This document shows positions 1 to 6,241 of a stretch of 9,691 bases of DNA, piece by piece. The DNA is from Geodermatophilaceae bacterium (GTDB taxonomy: Bacteria > Actinomycetota > Actinomycetes > Mycobacteriales > Geodermatophilaceae). The notes below the pieces were generated by a model, which saw only the letters and a list, made by a program, of their open reading frames with translations, was not told the DNA's origin and did no database searches. The DNA is taken from positions 1 through 9,691 of the forward strand of contig JACCUM010000415.1 of NCBI GenBank assembly GCA_013811805.1, in the 5' to 3' direction. The position numbers and the translations under genes were made by a program. Position 1 is the first letter of the stretch, and each line of letters begins with the position of its first letter.

Positions 1-654
1 GTGGTCCTCGGACAGCCGAGTGCCGAGACGACATACCTGCGGGAATGCGGTTATCGAGGACTCGGCGCCGGCGGAAGCAATCTCCGCGTGGCCGAGCGAG
101 TCCACGATGTCGGACTCAGCAGTACGCGCGGCGGCTTCCAGAAGCAGGTGTCCGAGCAGGAAACTGGAGAACGCACGGTAGGCCGCAATGGCGCTCTCGT
201 CGGTGAACCCACGCGAGATCAACTCACTGAGAAAGTCCTCCACGACCCTCAGGCTACGAAGCGGCGGACGAAGCCAGGGCGCGGCCGGGTGACGCGTCGC
301 GATCAGCGGAAAGACTGCAGGATGTTCCTGTTCGATCCGGCGTACGCCGTGAGCCAGCCACTGCAGGTATGCCTGCCACCCATTGAGTGGCTCCACGGTG
401 TCGGGGTTCAGGTGCAGTTCGGAGACCATGCTCTCGACGATGCCCTCGAGAAGATCTTCACGGCCGTTTACATAGCGATAGAGGGACATCGCTTCGACGC
501 CGAGTTCCTTGCCCAGCCCGCGCATCGTCAGCGCCGACAACCCATGACTGTCCACAAACGCCACGGCAGCACTGATGATCAACTCACGGCTGAGTGGCAA
601 CCGGCGCTCAACGGTGTCCACACCATCGGGATCGGTGCTGGTGACCGGTGTCAT
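1..654 (-). CDS. TetR-family transcriptional regulator (3' end beyond window)
   Basis: This reads from an ATG at 654 leftward to the window edge without a stop, giving 218 visible codons. Residues about 22-72 form a textbook TetR helix-turn-helix: helix 1 around LSRELIISAAVAFV, then ALTMRGLGKELGV and the recognition helix segment EAMSLYRYVNGREDLLEGI. The rest (about 90-218) is helical and resembles the TetR_C_1 ligand-binding domain, including an FLLGHLLLEAA stretch near 166-176. A strong Shine-Dalgarno (GGGAGG on the minus strand, at about 663-668) supports the start. It is divergent from the type III polyketide synthase operon, with 142 bp between the starts, and a perfect inverted repeat lies in that gap. 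I infer that it represses itself and the operon in response to an unknown small ligand. The C-terminus lies off the left edge, so total length is unknown. The family is certain; the target is inferred. Confidence 0.92.
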   Translation of the reverse strand, partial: MTPVTSTDPDGVDTVERRLPLSRELIISAAVAFVDSHGLSALTMRGLGKELGVEAMSLYRYVNGREDLLEGIVESMVSELHLNPDTVEPLNGWQAYLQWLAHGVRRIEQEHPAVFPLIATRHPAAPWLRPPLRSLRVVEDFLSELISRGFTDESAIAAYRAFSSFLLGHLLLEAAARTAESDIVDSLGHAEIASAGAESSITAFPQVCRLGTRLSEDH

Positions 655-683
655 ACCCCACCCTCCCGTTCTCATAATGACTC

Positions 684-700
684 CACAGTGTGTCACTGTG
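684..700. promoter_or_regulatory. Probable TetR operator (7-3-7 inverted repeat)
   Basis: A perfect palindrome, CACAGTG-TGT-CACTGTG, lies in the only divergent intergenic space next to the TetR gene, 30 bp upstream of its start and 97 bp upstream of the polyketide synthase start. A short palindrome of about 17 bp in this position is typical of operators bound by TetR-family dimers. On the minus strand a CATTAT hexamer at 674-679, beside the repeat, could be the -10 element of the regulator gene, so binding would block it. I see no convincing -35/-10 pair for the forward operon. The palindrome is seen directly; its function is inferred. Confidence 0.6.
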
Positions 701-777
701 CGGCCGCTACGACCACTTGCCCCCCCGGTCGGCCCCCTCCGGAGTGGCCATCAGGTACAACCGAGGGGTGGACGAGC

Positions 778-789
778 ATGGTCGCGTGA
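778..789 (+). other. Three-codon mini-ORF just before the polyketide synthase
   Basis: ATG GTC GCG TGA is preceded by GAGGGG at 763-768, nine bases upstream, which is the best Shine-Dalgarno in front of the operon. The mini-ORF stops 7 bases before the synthase ATG at 797, which itself has only a weak GAAG in front of it. Its frame differs from the synthase frame by one base. It may be a mini-cistron that couples or limits synthase translation. Alternatively, it is the true synthase N-terminus displaced by a one-base insertion; removing the T of the TGA would give MVAEAAMSRI in the synthase frame. Confidence 0.3.
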
Positions 790-796
790 AGCAGCA

Positions 797-1867
797 ATGA
801 GCCGGATCGCGTCGGTCGCCGCTGCCCTGCCGGAGTATCGCTACGGCCAGGCCGACATCACCGCGATGGTCACCGACCTCGTCCTGCCATCTGGCCACTC
901 TCCAGCGCTGTTGCAGCGACTGCACGGTAACGCCGGTGTCGAGCAGCGGCACCTGGTCCTTCCACTGGAGGACTACGCGAAGCTGGGCGGATTCGGAGCC
1001 GCCAACGACGTGTTCATCAGAGCCGGATCCGACCTCGGAGCTCGCGCAATCACCGACGCTCTGGACCGCGCGGGTCTGGCCGCCCATGACGTCGACCTGA
1101 TCGTGGTCACCTCCGTGACCGGAATCGCAGCGCCGTCGCTGGACGCCCGTCTGGTCCCCATGCTGGGCCTGCGGCCGGACGTGAAGCGAATCCCGATCTT
1201 CGGGCTCGGTTGCGTCGCCGGTGCCGCCGGAGTGGCCCGGGTGCACGACTACCTGCTGGGACACCCGGACGACGTGGCCGTACTGCTGTCCGTGGAGCTG
1301 TGCTCACTGACGCTGCAGCGCGACGACCCATCCACGGCCAACCTGGTGGCCAGCGGACTGTTCGGTGACGGCGCCGCGGCTGTGGTCATGACCGGTGCGT
1401 GTCGCGCGGAGACCGCCCGACCCGGGCCTGACGTCCTCGCCACCCGATCTCGTTTCTATCCTGGGACCGAGCGGGTGATGGGCTGGGACATCGGCGGTAC
1501 CGGTTTCCGGATCGTCCTCGACGCCAGCGTCGCCGATGTCGTCGGTGGGCACCTGGCCGAGGACATGAAGGCCTTTCTGGCCGACAGTGACCTCGACACC
1601 TCAGATGTCGTCCGGTGGATAACGCACCCCGGTGGGCCGAAAGTGTTGGCCGCCGTACAACAGGCTCTCGACTTGCCCGATCGGGCGCTGCAACATGCCT
1701 GGGACTCGCTCGCCTGCGTCGGCAACCTCTCGTCGGCTTCGGTACTGCACATCCTGGCCGCGACCCTTGACGATCCTGCGCCGCAGGCTGGAACGTATGG
1801 CGTACTGATGGCGATGGGCCCCGGGTTCTGCGCCGAGTTGGTGCTGCTGCGCTGGCCCCAGGACTGA
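797..1867 (+). CDS. Type III polyketide synthase (alkylresorcinol/alkylpyrone synthase-like, SrsA type)
   Basis: This 356-residue protein has the length and landmarks of a chalcone/stilbene synthase-fold enzyme. The nucleophilic Cys139 lies in FGLGCVAGAAG, His277 in THPGGPKVL, Asn310 in GNLSSASVL, and the C-terminal GPGF loop at 341-344, so the full Cys-His-Asn triad is present. Enzymes of this type load an acyl-CoA or acyl-ACP starter, extend it with malonyl-CoA, and cyclise the chain to resorcinols or pyrones, acting as cytosolic homodimers. The next two genes, an ICMT-type methyltransferase and a flavoprotein, make the locus match Streptomyces srsABC, so a long-chain alkylresorcinol or alkylpyrone is the likely product; the starter is not deducible from sequence. 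I chose ATG 797 because homology starts there (MSRIASVAAALPEY). The open frame extends to 575 only as non-homologous upstream sequence. The Shine-Dalgarno is weak, and a mini-ORF lies just upstream. Confidence 0.95.
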   Translation: MSRIASVAAALPEYRYGQADITAMVTDLVLPSGHSPALLQRLHGNAGVEQRHLVLPLEDYAKLGGFGAANDVFIRAGSDLGARAITDALDRAGLAAHDVDLIVVTSVTGIAAPSLDARLVPMLGLRPDVKRIPIFGLGCVAGAAGVARVHDYLLGHPDDVAVLLSVELCSLTLQRDDPSTANLVASGLFGDGAAAVVMTGACRAETARPGPDVLATRSRFYPGTERVMGWDIGGTGFRIVLDASVADVVGGHLAEDMKAFLADSDLDTSDVVRWITHPGGPKVLAAVQQALDLPDRALQHAWDSLACVGNLSSASVLHILAATLDDPAPQAGTYGVLMAMGPGFCAELVLLRWPQD

Positions 1868-1871
1868 GTCC

Positions 1872-2396
1872 ATGAGTTCCGAGCTGTGGTACGTGGTGCT
1901 CGTCGCCGCAGTGGTCGTCGAGCGGATCGCCGAACTGGTTGTCTCCCAGCGCAATGTCACCTGGGCGTTGAGCCAACGCGGAGCCGAGACCGGTCGCGGG
2001 CACTATCCGCTGATGGTTGCCCTGCACACTGGACTGTTGGCGGCCTGCTTGGTGGAGGTGTTCGCCACTGATCGGCCGTTCCTCCCCGTGCTGGGCGTGA
2101 CCATGCTGGCGCTGGTGCTCGGCGCGCAGGCGCTGCGCTGGTGGTGCATCCGCGTTCTCGGAAGGCGGTGGAACACCCGCGTCGTGGTCATCCCGGGGCG
2201 TTCCCTGGTCGCGACCGGTCCGTACCGCTGGCTACGCCACCCCAACTACCTCGCGGTGGCCATCGAGGGCATCGCGCTACCGCTCGTGCATACCGCCTGG
2301 GTGACCGCGCTGACCTTCACTGTGCTCAACGCCGTACTCCTGCTGGGCTTCCGCATTCCCACCGAGGAACGCGCGCTGGAGTCGGCGGCGGCGTGA
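1872..2396 (+). CDS. ICMT-family membrane methyltransferase (SrsB/BpsB-like)
   Basis: This 174-residue integral membrane protein has hydrophobic segments at about 5-24, 45-64, 71-91 and 129-160. It carries the isoprenylcysteine carboxyl methyltransferase signature GPYRWLRHPNY at 116-126 and the downstream acidic pair in PTEERAL (Glu165-Glu166), which in this family belong to the SAM-binding region. Small bacterial ICMT-like proteins next to type III polyketide synthases (SrsB in Streptomyces griseus, BpsB in Bacillus subtilis) O-methylate the phenolic or pyrone product of the partner synthase. The same role is inferred here, at the membrane where the lipidic product partitions. The start lies 4 bp after the synthase stop with AGGA at 1860-1863 as Shine-Dalgarno, so the two genes should be co-translated. 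It is not a true isoprenylcysteine methyltransferase, because nothing here suggests prenylated proteins. Confidence 0.88.
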   Translation: MSSELWYVVLVAAVVVERIAELVVSQRNVTWALSQRGAETGRGHYPLMVALHTGLLAACLVEVFATDRPFLPVLGVTMLALVLGAQALRWWCIRVLGRRWNTRVVVIPGRSLVATGPYRWLRHPNYLAVAIEGIALPLVHTAWVTALTFTVLNAVLLLGFRIPTEERALESAAA

Positions 2397-2444
2397 CACC
2401 GGGGACGGCATGACACCGGCCACGGCATAATACCGGGGACGACA
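2394..2444 (+). repeat. Three 17-bp tandem repeats carrying the start region of the flavoprotein gene
   Basis: Three consecutive 17-bp units run from the methyltransferase stop to the flavoprotein start: TGACACCGGGGACGGCA, TGACACCGGCCACGGCA and TAATACCGGGGACGACA. A partial fourth unit (TGACAG) forms the first codons of the flavoprotein. Units 1 and 2 differ at two positions, units 1 and 3 at three. Units 1 and 3 contain GGGGA four bases before an ATG. The unit 1 ATG at 2410 opens a six-residue mini-ORF ending in TAA at 2428-2430; the unit 3 ATG at 2444 is the real start. Because 17 is not a multiple of 3, the copies lie in different frames. Confidence 0.85.
2410..2430 (+). other. Six-codon mini-ORF in the repeat before the flavoprotein
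   Basis: An ATG followed by five sense codons and TAA encodes MTPATA. It has GGGGA at 2401-2405, with the same spacing as the Shine-Dalgarno of the downstream gene. It arose from the 17-bp duplication and ends 13 bases before the flavoprotein start. It could divert ribosomes or hand them on by reinitiation, or have no effect. Translation is not shown by the sequence. Confidence 0.3.
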
Positions 2445-3499
2445 TGACAGAGCGCCGCAGAGACCTCCTGGTCGTCGGCGGCGGGCCGGTCGGGCTTGCT
2501 GCCGCGATCGAGGGTCGCCTCGCCGGACTGTCGGTGTTTCTGATCGAACCGCGGACCGGTCCGGTGGACAAGGCCTGCGGCGAAGGGCTGATGCCCGGCA
2601 CGGTGAGCGCTCTGCGGAATCTCGGGGTCTGCATCCAGGGCGCGCCGTTTCGCGGCATCCGATACGTGGCACCGAGCGGAACGATTGCCGCCACCCATTA
2701 CTTCTTCTCCGGGGTCGGCATGGGCGTACGCCGTACCGCGCTGCACGCGGCCCTTGCCGAGCGTGCCGCCGCCGTCGGAGTGGTCCGGAAGTGCGGACGA
2801 GTCGTCGGGATTGCGACCCACGAAGGCGCCGCCAGTGTGCGGGTCATCCTGGACGATGGCAGTGCCGTGGAGGGCGGCTGGGTTCTGGGCTGCGACGGCT
2901 TGCACTCGGTGGTCCGCCGGGAGACCGGGCTCGCGCGTGGCAGTGACGGTCGGCGGTTCGGGATTCGGCGGCATGCCGCTGCCACACCCTGGTCGGATGT
3001 GGTCGAAGTCCACTGGTCAGCCCGCGGGGAGGCCTATGTCACGCCGATCTCGGCCACCGAGGTCGGGATCGCGGTCCTCGGTCCGCGCGGGTGGTCCTTC
3101 GACGAGGCACTGGGAACCTTTCCCGCGCTGGCCCGGCGGTTGGCCGACGTTGACTGGACCACGTCGGCACGTGGTGCGGGACCGTTGCAGCAGAAGGTTT
3201 CCTCCCCGGTCCGCGGCCGGGTGCTCCTCGTCGGGGATGCGGCCGGGTACGTCGATGCACTCACCGGCGAGGGGCTGCGCATCGGCTTGGCCTGCGCCCA
3301 GGCGGCGGTGCGTTGTGTGGCCTCCGGTCGTCCTGAGGACTATCCGCCCGACTGGCGCTCGCTTACCCGGGACTACCGCTGGCTCACCAGCGGCTTGGTC
3401 ACCGCTACCCGCGTCCCGCTCGCCCGTCGGCTACTCGTACCGGTGGCCGCGCGGCTACCCCGAGTGTTCGGTGCCGCCGTGGAGAGGCTGGCCCGTTGA
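2444..3499 (+). CDS. FAD-dependent oxidoreductase/hydroxylase (SrsC-like, geranylgeranyl-reductase superfamily)
   Basis: This 351-residue flavoprotein has all three FAD-binding signatures of the class A monooxygenase/geranylgeranyl reductase fold. These are the N-terminal Rossmann motif VVGGGPVGLAAA (about 10-21, with Glu35 ending strand 2), the CDG motif at 150-152 (GCDGLHSVVRR), and the GD motif VLLVGDAAGYVDALTGEG (260-277). DKACGEGLMPGTV at 42-54 is typical of the geranylgeranyl reductase-like subgroup. As the third gene after a type III polyketide synthase and an ICMT-type methyltransferase, it corresponds to SrsC, which hydroxylates the methylated alkylresorcinol ring towards a quinone or hydroquinone; the same chemistry is inferred here. 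ATG 2444 is supported by GGGGA four bases upstream, inside the last 17-bp repeat unit. The end of the gene converges on the next gene with only 13 bp between the two stop codons. Confidence 0.9.
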   Translation: MTERRRDLLVVGGGPVGLAAAIEGRLAGLSVFLIEPRTGPVDKACGEGLMPGTVSALRNLGVCIQGAPFRGIRYVAPSGTIAATHYFFSGVGMGVRRTALHAALAERAAAVGVVRKCGRVVGIATHEGAASVRVILDDGSAVEGGWVLGCDGLHSVVRRETGLARGSDGRRFGIRRHAAATPWSDVVEVHWSARGEAYVTPISATEVGIAVLGPRGWSFDEALGTFPALARRLADVDWTTSARGAGPLQQKVSSPVRGRVLLVGDAAGYVDALTGEGLRIGLACAQAAVRCVASGRPEDYPPDWRSLTRDYRWLTSGLVTATRVPLARRLLVPVAARLPRVFGAAVERLAR

Positions 3500-3512
3500 G
3501 CGCTGTAGGTGA

Positions 3513-4259
3513 CTACATCCAGGGCGGCGGCTTGGGCAGTATTCCCTCGGTTGCCAGGCCCTCGCCGGTCGACCGCCCGGTCAGCCAGGCCAACAGGTCG
3601 GCCGCCCTGCCGCTGACTTCGCGATAGGTCAGATCATCACTGGCCCCAGAACCGATCTGCCAGATTCGCTCACGATCGGTGGCCTGCAGCACCCATGACG
3701 GAGCATCGTCGCGACCGTTCATCGTCGTGGTGACATCCTCCAGCAGCGCATCCACGAGATCGCCCGGCCAGGATTCCACCGATACTCCGGACCCGAGATC
3801 GACCAGATGCAGCCACACTTCCCGCGTGCGCAGCCACAAGGTGGCACTCGCCGGAATGTCTCGGCCCTGAAAGGTACGCACGCGCGCCGTCCAGGCCGGC
3901 CCCGGAAGGCCAACGACCTCCGCGTCGAACCGTTCGGCCGTGTTGCGGACATCGGCACGCAGCTGGTCCGCGCCCTGACGGGCTGCGGTGTCGATGTCTC
4001 GATTGCGGGTCTCGATGTCGGGGTACATCAATGTCTCGTTCCCCGTGCGCGCCCAGGACAACAAGCGGGACACGGCTTCTGCGTTGCGGGCCACGTGAGC
4101 TGCGACGTGGGCACGGCTCCAGTCCGGCAGAGCCGACGGCTCGCGGAGTTCGTCCTCGGTCAGTCCCTCGACCTGGCCGAGGAAGCGCGCCTCACCTTCG
4201 CGCAGCCAGTCCAGGACGTGAGCGGATTCGGCTGGTACGGACTCGGCTGGATCGGACAT
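3513..4259 (-). CDS. Mycothiol-dependent maleylpyruvate isomerase family protein (DinB-like)
   Basis: This 248-residue protein belongs to the MPI/DinB four-helix family found in mycothiol-producing actinobacteria. The N-terminal helix bundle has the family segment LPDWSRAHVAAHVARNAEA (about 44-62), with His51 and His55, and the second metal-ligand pair in TREVWLHLVDLG (Glu147 and His151). Maleylpyruvate isomerase uses the equivalent His/Glu/His set to hold a divalent metal. A short C-terminal domain follows (about 170-248). True maleylpyruvate isomerase works in the gentisate pathway, but no other gentisate gene is here, so the substrate could be any mycothiol-linked compound. I chose ATG 4259 because it has an AGGAG Shine-Dalgarno at 4269-4273 and homology starts close to it. 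The open frame extends to 4544 but is then antisense to the acetyltransferase gene. It is divergent from that gene. Confidence 0.87.
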   Translation of the reverse strand: MSDPAESVPAESAHVLDWLREGEARFLGQVEGLTEDELREPSALPDWSRAHVAAHVARNAEAVSRLLSWARTGNETLMYPDIETRNRDIDTAARQGADQLRADVRNTAERFDAEVVGLPGPAWTARVRTFQGRDIPASATLWLRTREVWLHLVDLGSGVSVESWPGDLVDALLEDVTTTMNGRDDAPSWVLQATDRERIWQIGSGASDDLTYREVSGRAADLLAWLTGRSTGEGLATEGILPKPPPWM

Positions 4260-4267
4260 CAGACTGG

Positions 4268-4274
4268 CTCCTCG
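4268..4274 (-). promoter_or_regulatory. Ribosome binding site fixing the start of the MPI-family gene
   Basis: On the minus strand CGAGGAG lies eight bases before ATG 4259. It is the only good Shine-Dalgarno in this reading frame and rules out the longer frame that would run to 4544. Confidence 0.7.
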
Positions 4275-4368
4275 GGTGGCTGATTTCGGCCACGTCTTGG
4301 CTCTCCTGGGCTGGTGGGCGGTGGAAACTCGGCTGACCGGCGGCGTGAACCAGAGTAGACAGACCAGC

Positions 4369-5604
4369 GTGCCTGATGACCTCGAGAGCCGACTGCGCCC
4401 CTTCACCGCCGACGAGTTCGACGCGGCCTTCGCCTGCCTGAGTGAGGGTTTCGGTGAGGACATCACCGAGGTCGAAGGCGATCGGATGGTCTTCGAACCC
4501 GAAAGGACCCTGGGGTTGTGGGACGGCGACCGGGTGGTGGCCACATCGGGGATCTACTCCCGGGACATCACGATCCCAGGTGCCGTGGTCCCGTTGGCCG
4601 CCGTCACTCTGGTTTCGGTCTCGCCGACGCACCGCCGGCAGGGGGTGCTGGCGGCCATGATGGCCCGCCAGCTCAGTGAGGTGCACGAGCGCGGCATCGA
4701 GCCGATCGCCGCGCTCTACGCCTCGGAGGGCTCGATCTACGGACGCTTCGGGTACGGGCTGGCCAGCTATCAAGGCCAGCTCAAGGGTGACACCCAGTCG
4801 ATGCGGCTCCGACCGGAGGTGGACGCCGGCAACGGGCGGGTGTATCCGGTGGACGAGAAGGACTTCCGATCCGCGGCCATCCCGTTCTACGACGAGATCC
4901 GGCCGCAGACGCCTGGCTTGCTCTCCCGCAAGGATCGCTGGTGGGATTCACTGCTGCTCGATCCCGAGAAGCAGCGCAACGGGAGGAGCGCTCGGCGCTA
5001 CCTGCTGCACGCCGAGCCGGACGGAACGGTCACCGGTTTCGCGCTCTACCGTCGCAAGGCCGATTGGGCCGACGCCGGACCCGACGGCACGGTCATCGTG
5101 ATCGAGCTGCATGCCACGCACACCGCCGCTCGGGCCGCGCTGTGGCGCTACCTCCTGTCGATGGACCTGGTCAGACACCTGTCCGCCCCGCTGGCCGGGC
5201 GGGACGACCCGTTGCGGCACATGCTCACCGATGCTCGCGCGGTCGGGATGTCACAGGGTGACGCGCTCTACGTGCGTCTGGTCGATGTGGGCGCGGCACT
5301 CGCTGCTCGGCGGTACCCGACGACGATCGACCTGATTCTGGACATCGAGGATCAATTCTGCCCGTGGAACGCCGGGCGATGGCAGCTGACAGGCGGGCCG
5401 TCGTACGGCCGCTGCGTCCGAACCGAGGGTGACCCGGATCTGGCGATGACTGCCGAGACGCTGGGTGCGGTCTACCTCGGGGACACCTCGCTGGGAACTC
5501 TCGCCGCTGCCGGCCGGGTGCGGGAGATCACGCCGGGTGCGGTGGCCGCCGCGACCACGGCGTTGGGCTGGCCGGTGGCGACCTACAGCCCGGAAGGCTT
5601 CTAG
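4369..5604 (+). CDS. eis: Eis-family GNAT N-acetyltransferase
   Basis: With the start at GTG 4369 this is a 411-residue protein, close to the roughly 400 residues of Mycobacterium tuberculosis Eis, to which it aligns along its whole length from memory. The first GNAT domain has the acetyl-CoA loop in VSVSPTHRRQGVLAAM (82-97) and the SIYGRFGYG segment (122-130), whose Tyr124 matches catalytic Tyr126 of Eis. A second GNAT-like domain follows, then an SCP2-like C-terminal domain. The chain ends in Phe411; in Eis the carboxylate of the terminal Phe is part of the catalytic site, so the exact C-terminus is functionally meaningful. Eis enzymes are hexamers that acetylate amines at several positions, including aminoglycosides and lysines. 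The natural substrate here is unknown. Alternative in-frame GTG starts at 4276 and 4345 have no better Shine-Dalgarno. The gene is divergent from the MPI-family gene. Confidence 0.88.
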   Translation: MPDDLESRLRPFTADEFDAAFACLSEGFGEDITEVEGDRMVFEPERTLGLWDGDRVVATSGIYSRDITIPGAVVPLAAVTLVSVSPTHRRQGVLAAMMARQLSEVHERGIEPIAALYASEGSIYGRFGYGLASYQGQLKGDTQSMRLRPEVDAGNGRVYPVDEKDFRSAAIPFYDEIRPQTPGLLSRKDRWWDSLLLDPEKQRNGRSARRYLLHAEPDGTVTGFALYRRKADWADAGPDGTVIVIELHATHTAARAALWRYLLSMDLVRHLSAPLAGRDDPLRHMLTDARAVGMSQGDALYVRLVDVGAALAARRYPTTIDLILDIEDQFCPWNAGRWQLTGGPSYGRCVRTEGDPDLAMTAETLGAVYLGDTSLGTLAAAGRVREITPGAVAAATTALGWPVATYSPEGF

Positions 5605-5617
5605 CCCGCGCCAACGT

Positions 5618-5681
5618 GCCGGTTCGCTACACAACGGCCGCTTTGGGCACGGCTAGAAGGGAGGTTTGGCAGCGAACCGGC
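5618..5681. terminator. Long inverted repeat between convergent genes, possible bidirectional terminator
   Basis: GCCGGTTCGCT at 5618-5628 is perfectly repeated in inverse at 5671-5681, separated by 42 bp. The interior contains a smaller GCCG/CGGC hairpin (5637-5640 with 5650-5653). An alternative pairing of CGTGCC (5615-5620) with GGCACG (5646-5651) would compete with the outer stem. It fills almost all of the 78 bp between the stops of eis and rpiB, where a bidirectional terminator is expected; neither side has a clear T-tract. It could also be the remnant of a small mobile repeat. Confidence 0.4.
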
Positions 5682-5682
5682 C

Positions 5683-6162
5683 TTATAGCGGCGTGGTTGG
5701 TAGCTCCGGGACCTGGTGGGTCCGTTCATAATCACTCACCTGGTTGATCCGGCGGACGTGGCGCTGCTCACCGGAGAACTCGGTCGCCAGGAATGCCGAG
5801 ACCAGCGCGGTCGCCTCCTCCGCGGTGTGCATCCGGGCGCCGATCGAGATGATGTTCGCGTCGTTGTGCTGACGGGCCAGGGTCGCGGTCTCGATCGACC
5901 AGGCAAGTGCGGCGCGTACGCCCGGCACCTTGTTGGCCGCGATCTGCTCCCCGTTGCCCGACCCGCCGATGACGACGCCGAGGCTGCCTGGATCACCGAC
6001 AACTCGGGTACCGGTTGTCAGGCAATAGGCCGGATAGTCGTCCTCGGGGTCGTAGCTGGGCGGCCCCATGTCGACGGCCTCGTGACCGGCCGCACCCAAC
6101 TCGCCGACGAGGTGCTCCTTGAGTTCGAAGCCGGCGTGATCACTGCCCAGAAAGACCCGCAT
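5683..6162 (-). CDS. rpiB: Ribose-5-phosphate isomerase B
   Basis: This 159-residue protein is a complete RpiB/LacA/LacB-fold sugar-phosphate isomerase, interconverting ribose-5-phosphate and ribulose-5-phosphate in the non-oxidative pentose phosphate pathway. It starts with MRVFLGSDHAG (Asp8 and His9 of the phosphate/substrate site). It carries GGSGNGEQIAANK (66-78), in which Glu72 takes the place of the Cys base of Escherichia coli RpiB, as in the M. tuberculosis enzyme. His99, Arg110 and the RHVRR cluster at 134-138 are the other expected active-site residues. Residues 40-43 (EDDY) and the tail DYERTHQVP also match actinobacterial RpiB. ATG 6162 gives the expected length, though its Shine-Dalgarno is weak. 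It lies 79 bp downstream of the acetyltransferase pseudogene on the same strand and converges on eis. Confidence 0.95.
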   Translation of the reverse strand: MRVFLGSDHAGFELKEHLVGELGAAGHEAVDMGPPSYDPEDDYPAYCLTTGTRVVGDPGSLGVVIGGSGNGEQIAANKVPGVRAALAWSIETATLARQHNDANIISIGARMHTAEEATALVSAFLATEFSGEQRHVRRINQVSDYERTHQVPELPTTPL

Positions 6163-6241
6163 GCGACGAAGTCTCGCAGCCGCGGCGCTGGATGTACTCG
6201 GCCAGGAGGTCTGGTGATACGGCCGGGTTTTCTCCAGCGGT

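Noticed and set aside
701..762. Forward promoter for the polyketide synthase operon (TTGCCC at 718, TACAAC at 756)
   Set aside because: The spacing between the two is wrong, and TACAAC lies too close to the Shine-Dalgarno to serve as a -10 box.
1..789. 262-codon forward open frame at the left edge
   Set aside because: It is antisense to the TetR gene, its translation is low-complexity and Arg/Pro-rich with no family resemblance, and it ends in the MVA mini-ORF by chance.
575..796. N-terminal extension of the polyketide synthase frame
   Set aside because: It covers the TetR start and the intergenic operator and has no polyketide synthase similarity; homology begins at the ATG at 797.
3504..3517. 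TGTAG-GTGA-CTACA hairpin between the convergent flavoprotein and MPI-family stops
   Set aside because: The 5-bp, AT-containing stem overlaps the stop codon of the minus gene and is too weak to call a terminator.
4260..4544. Upstream extension of the MPI-family frame
   Set aside because: It is antisense to the Eis-family gene, Ser/Arg-rich and unrelated to the family; a Shine-Dalgarno supports ATG 4259.
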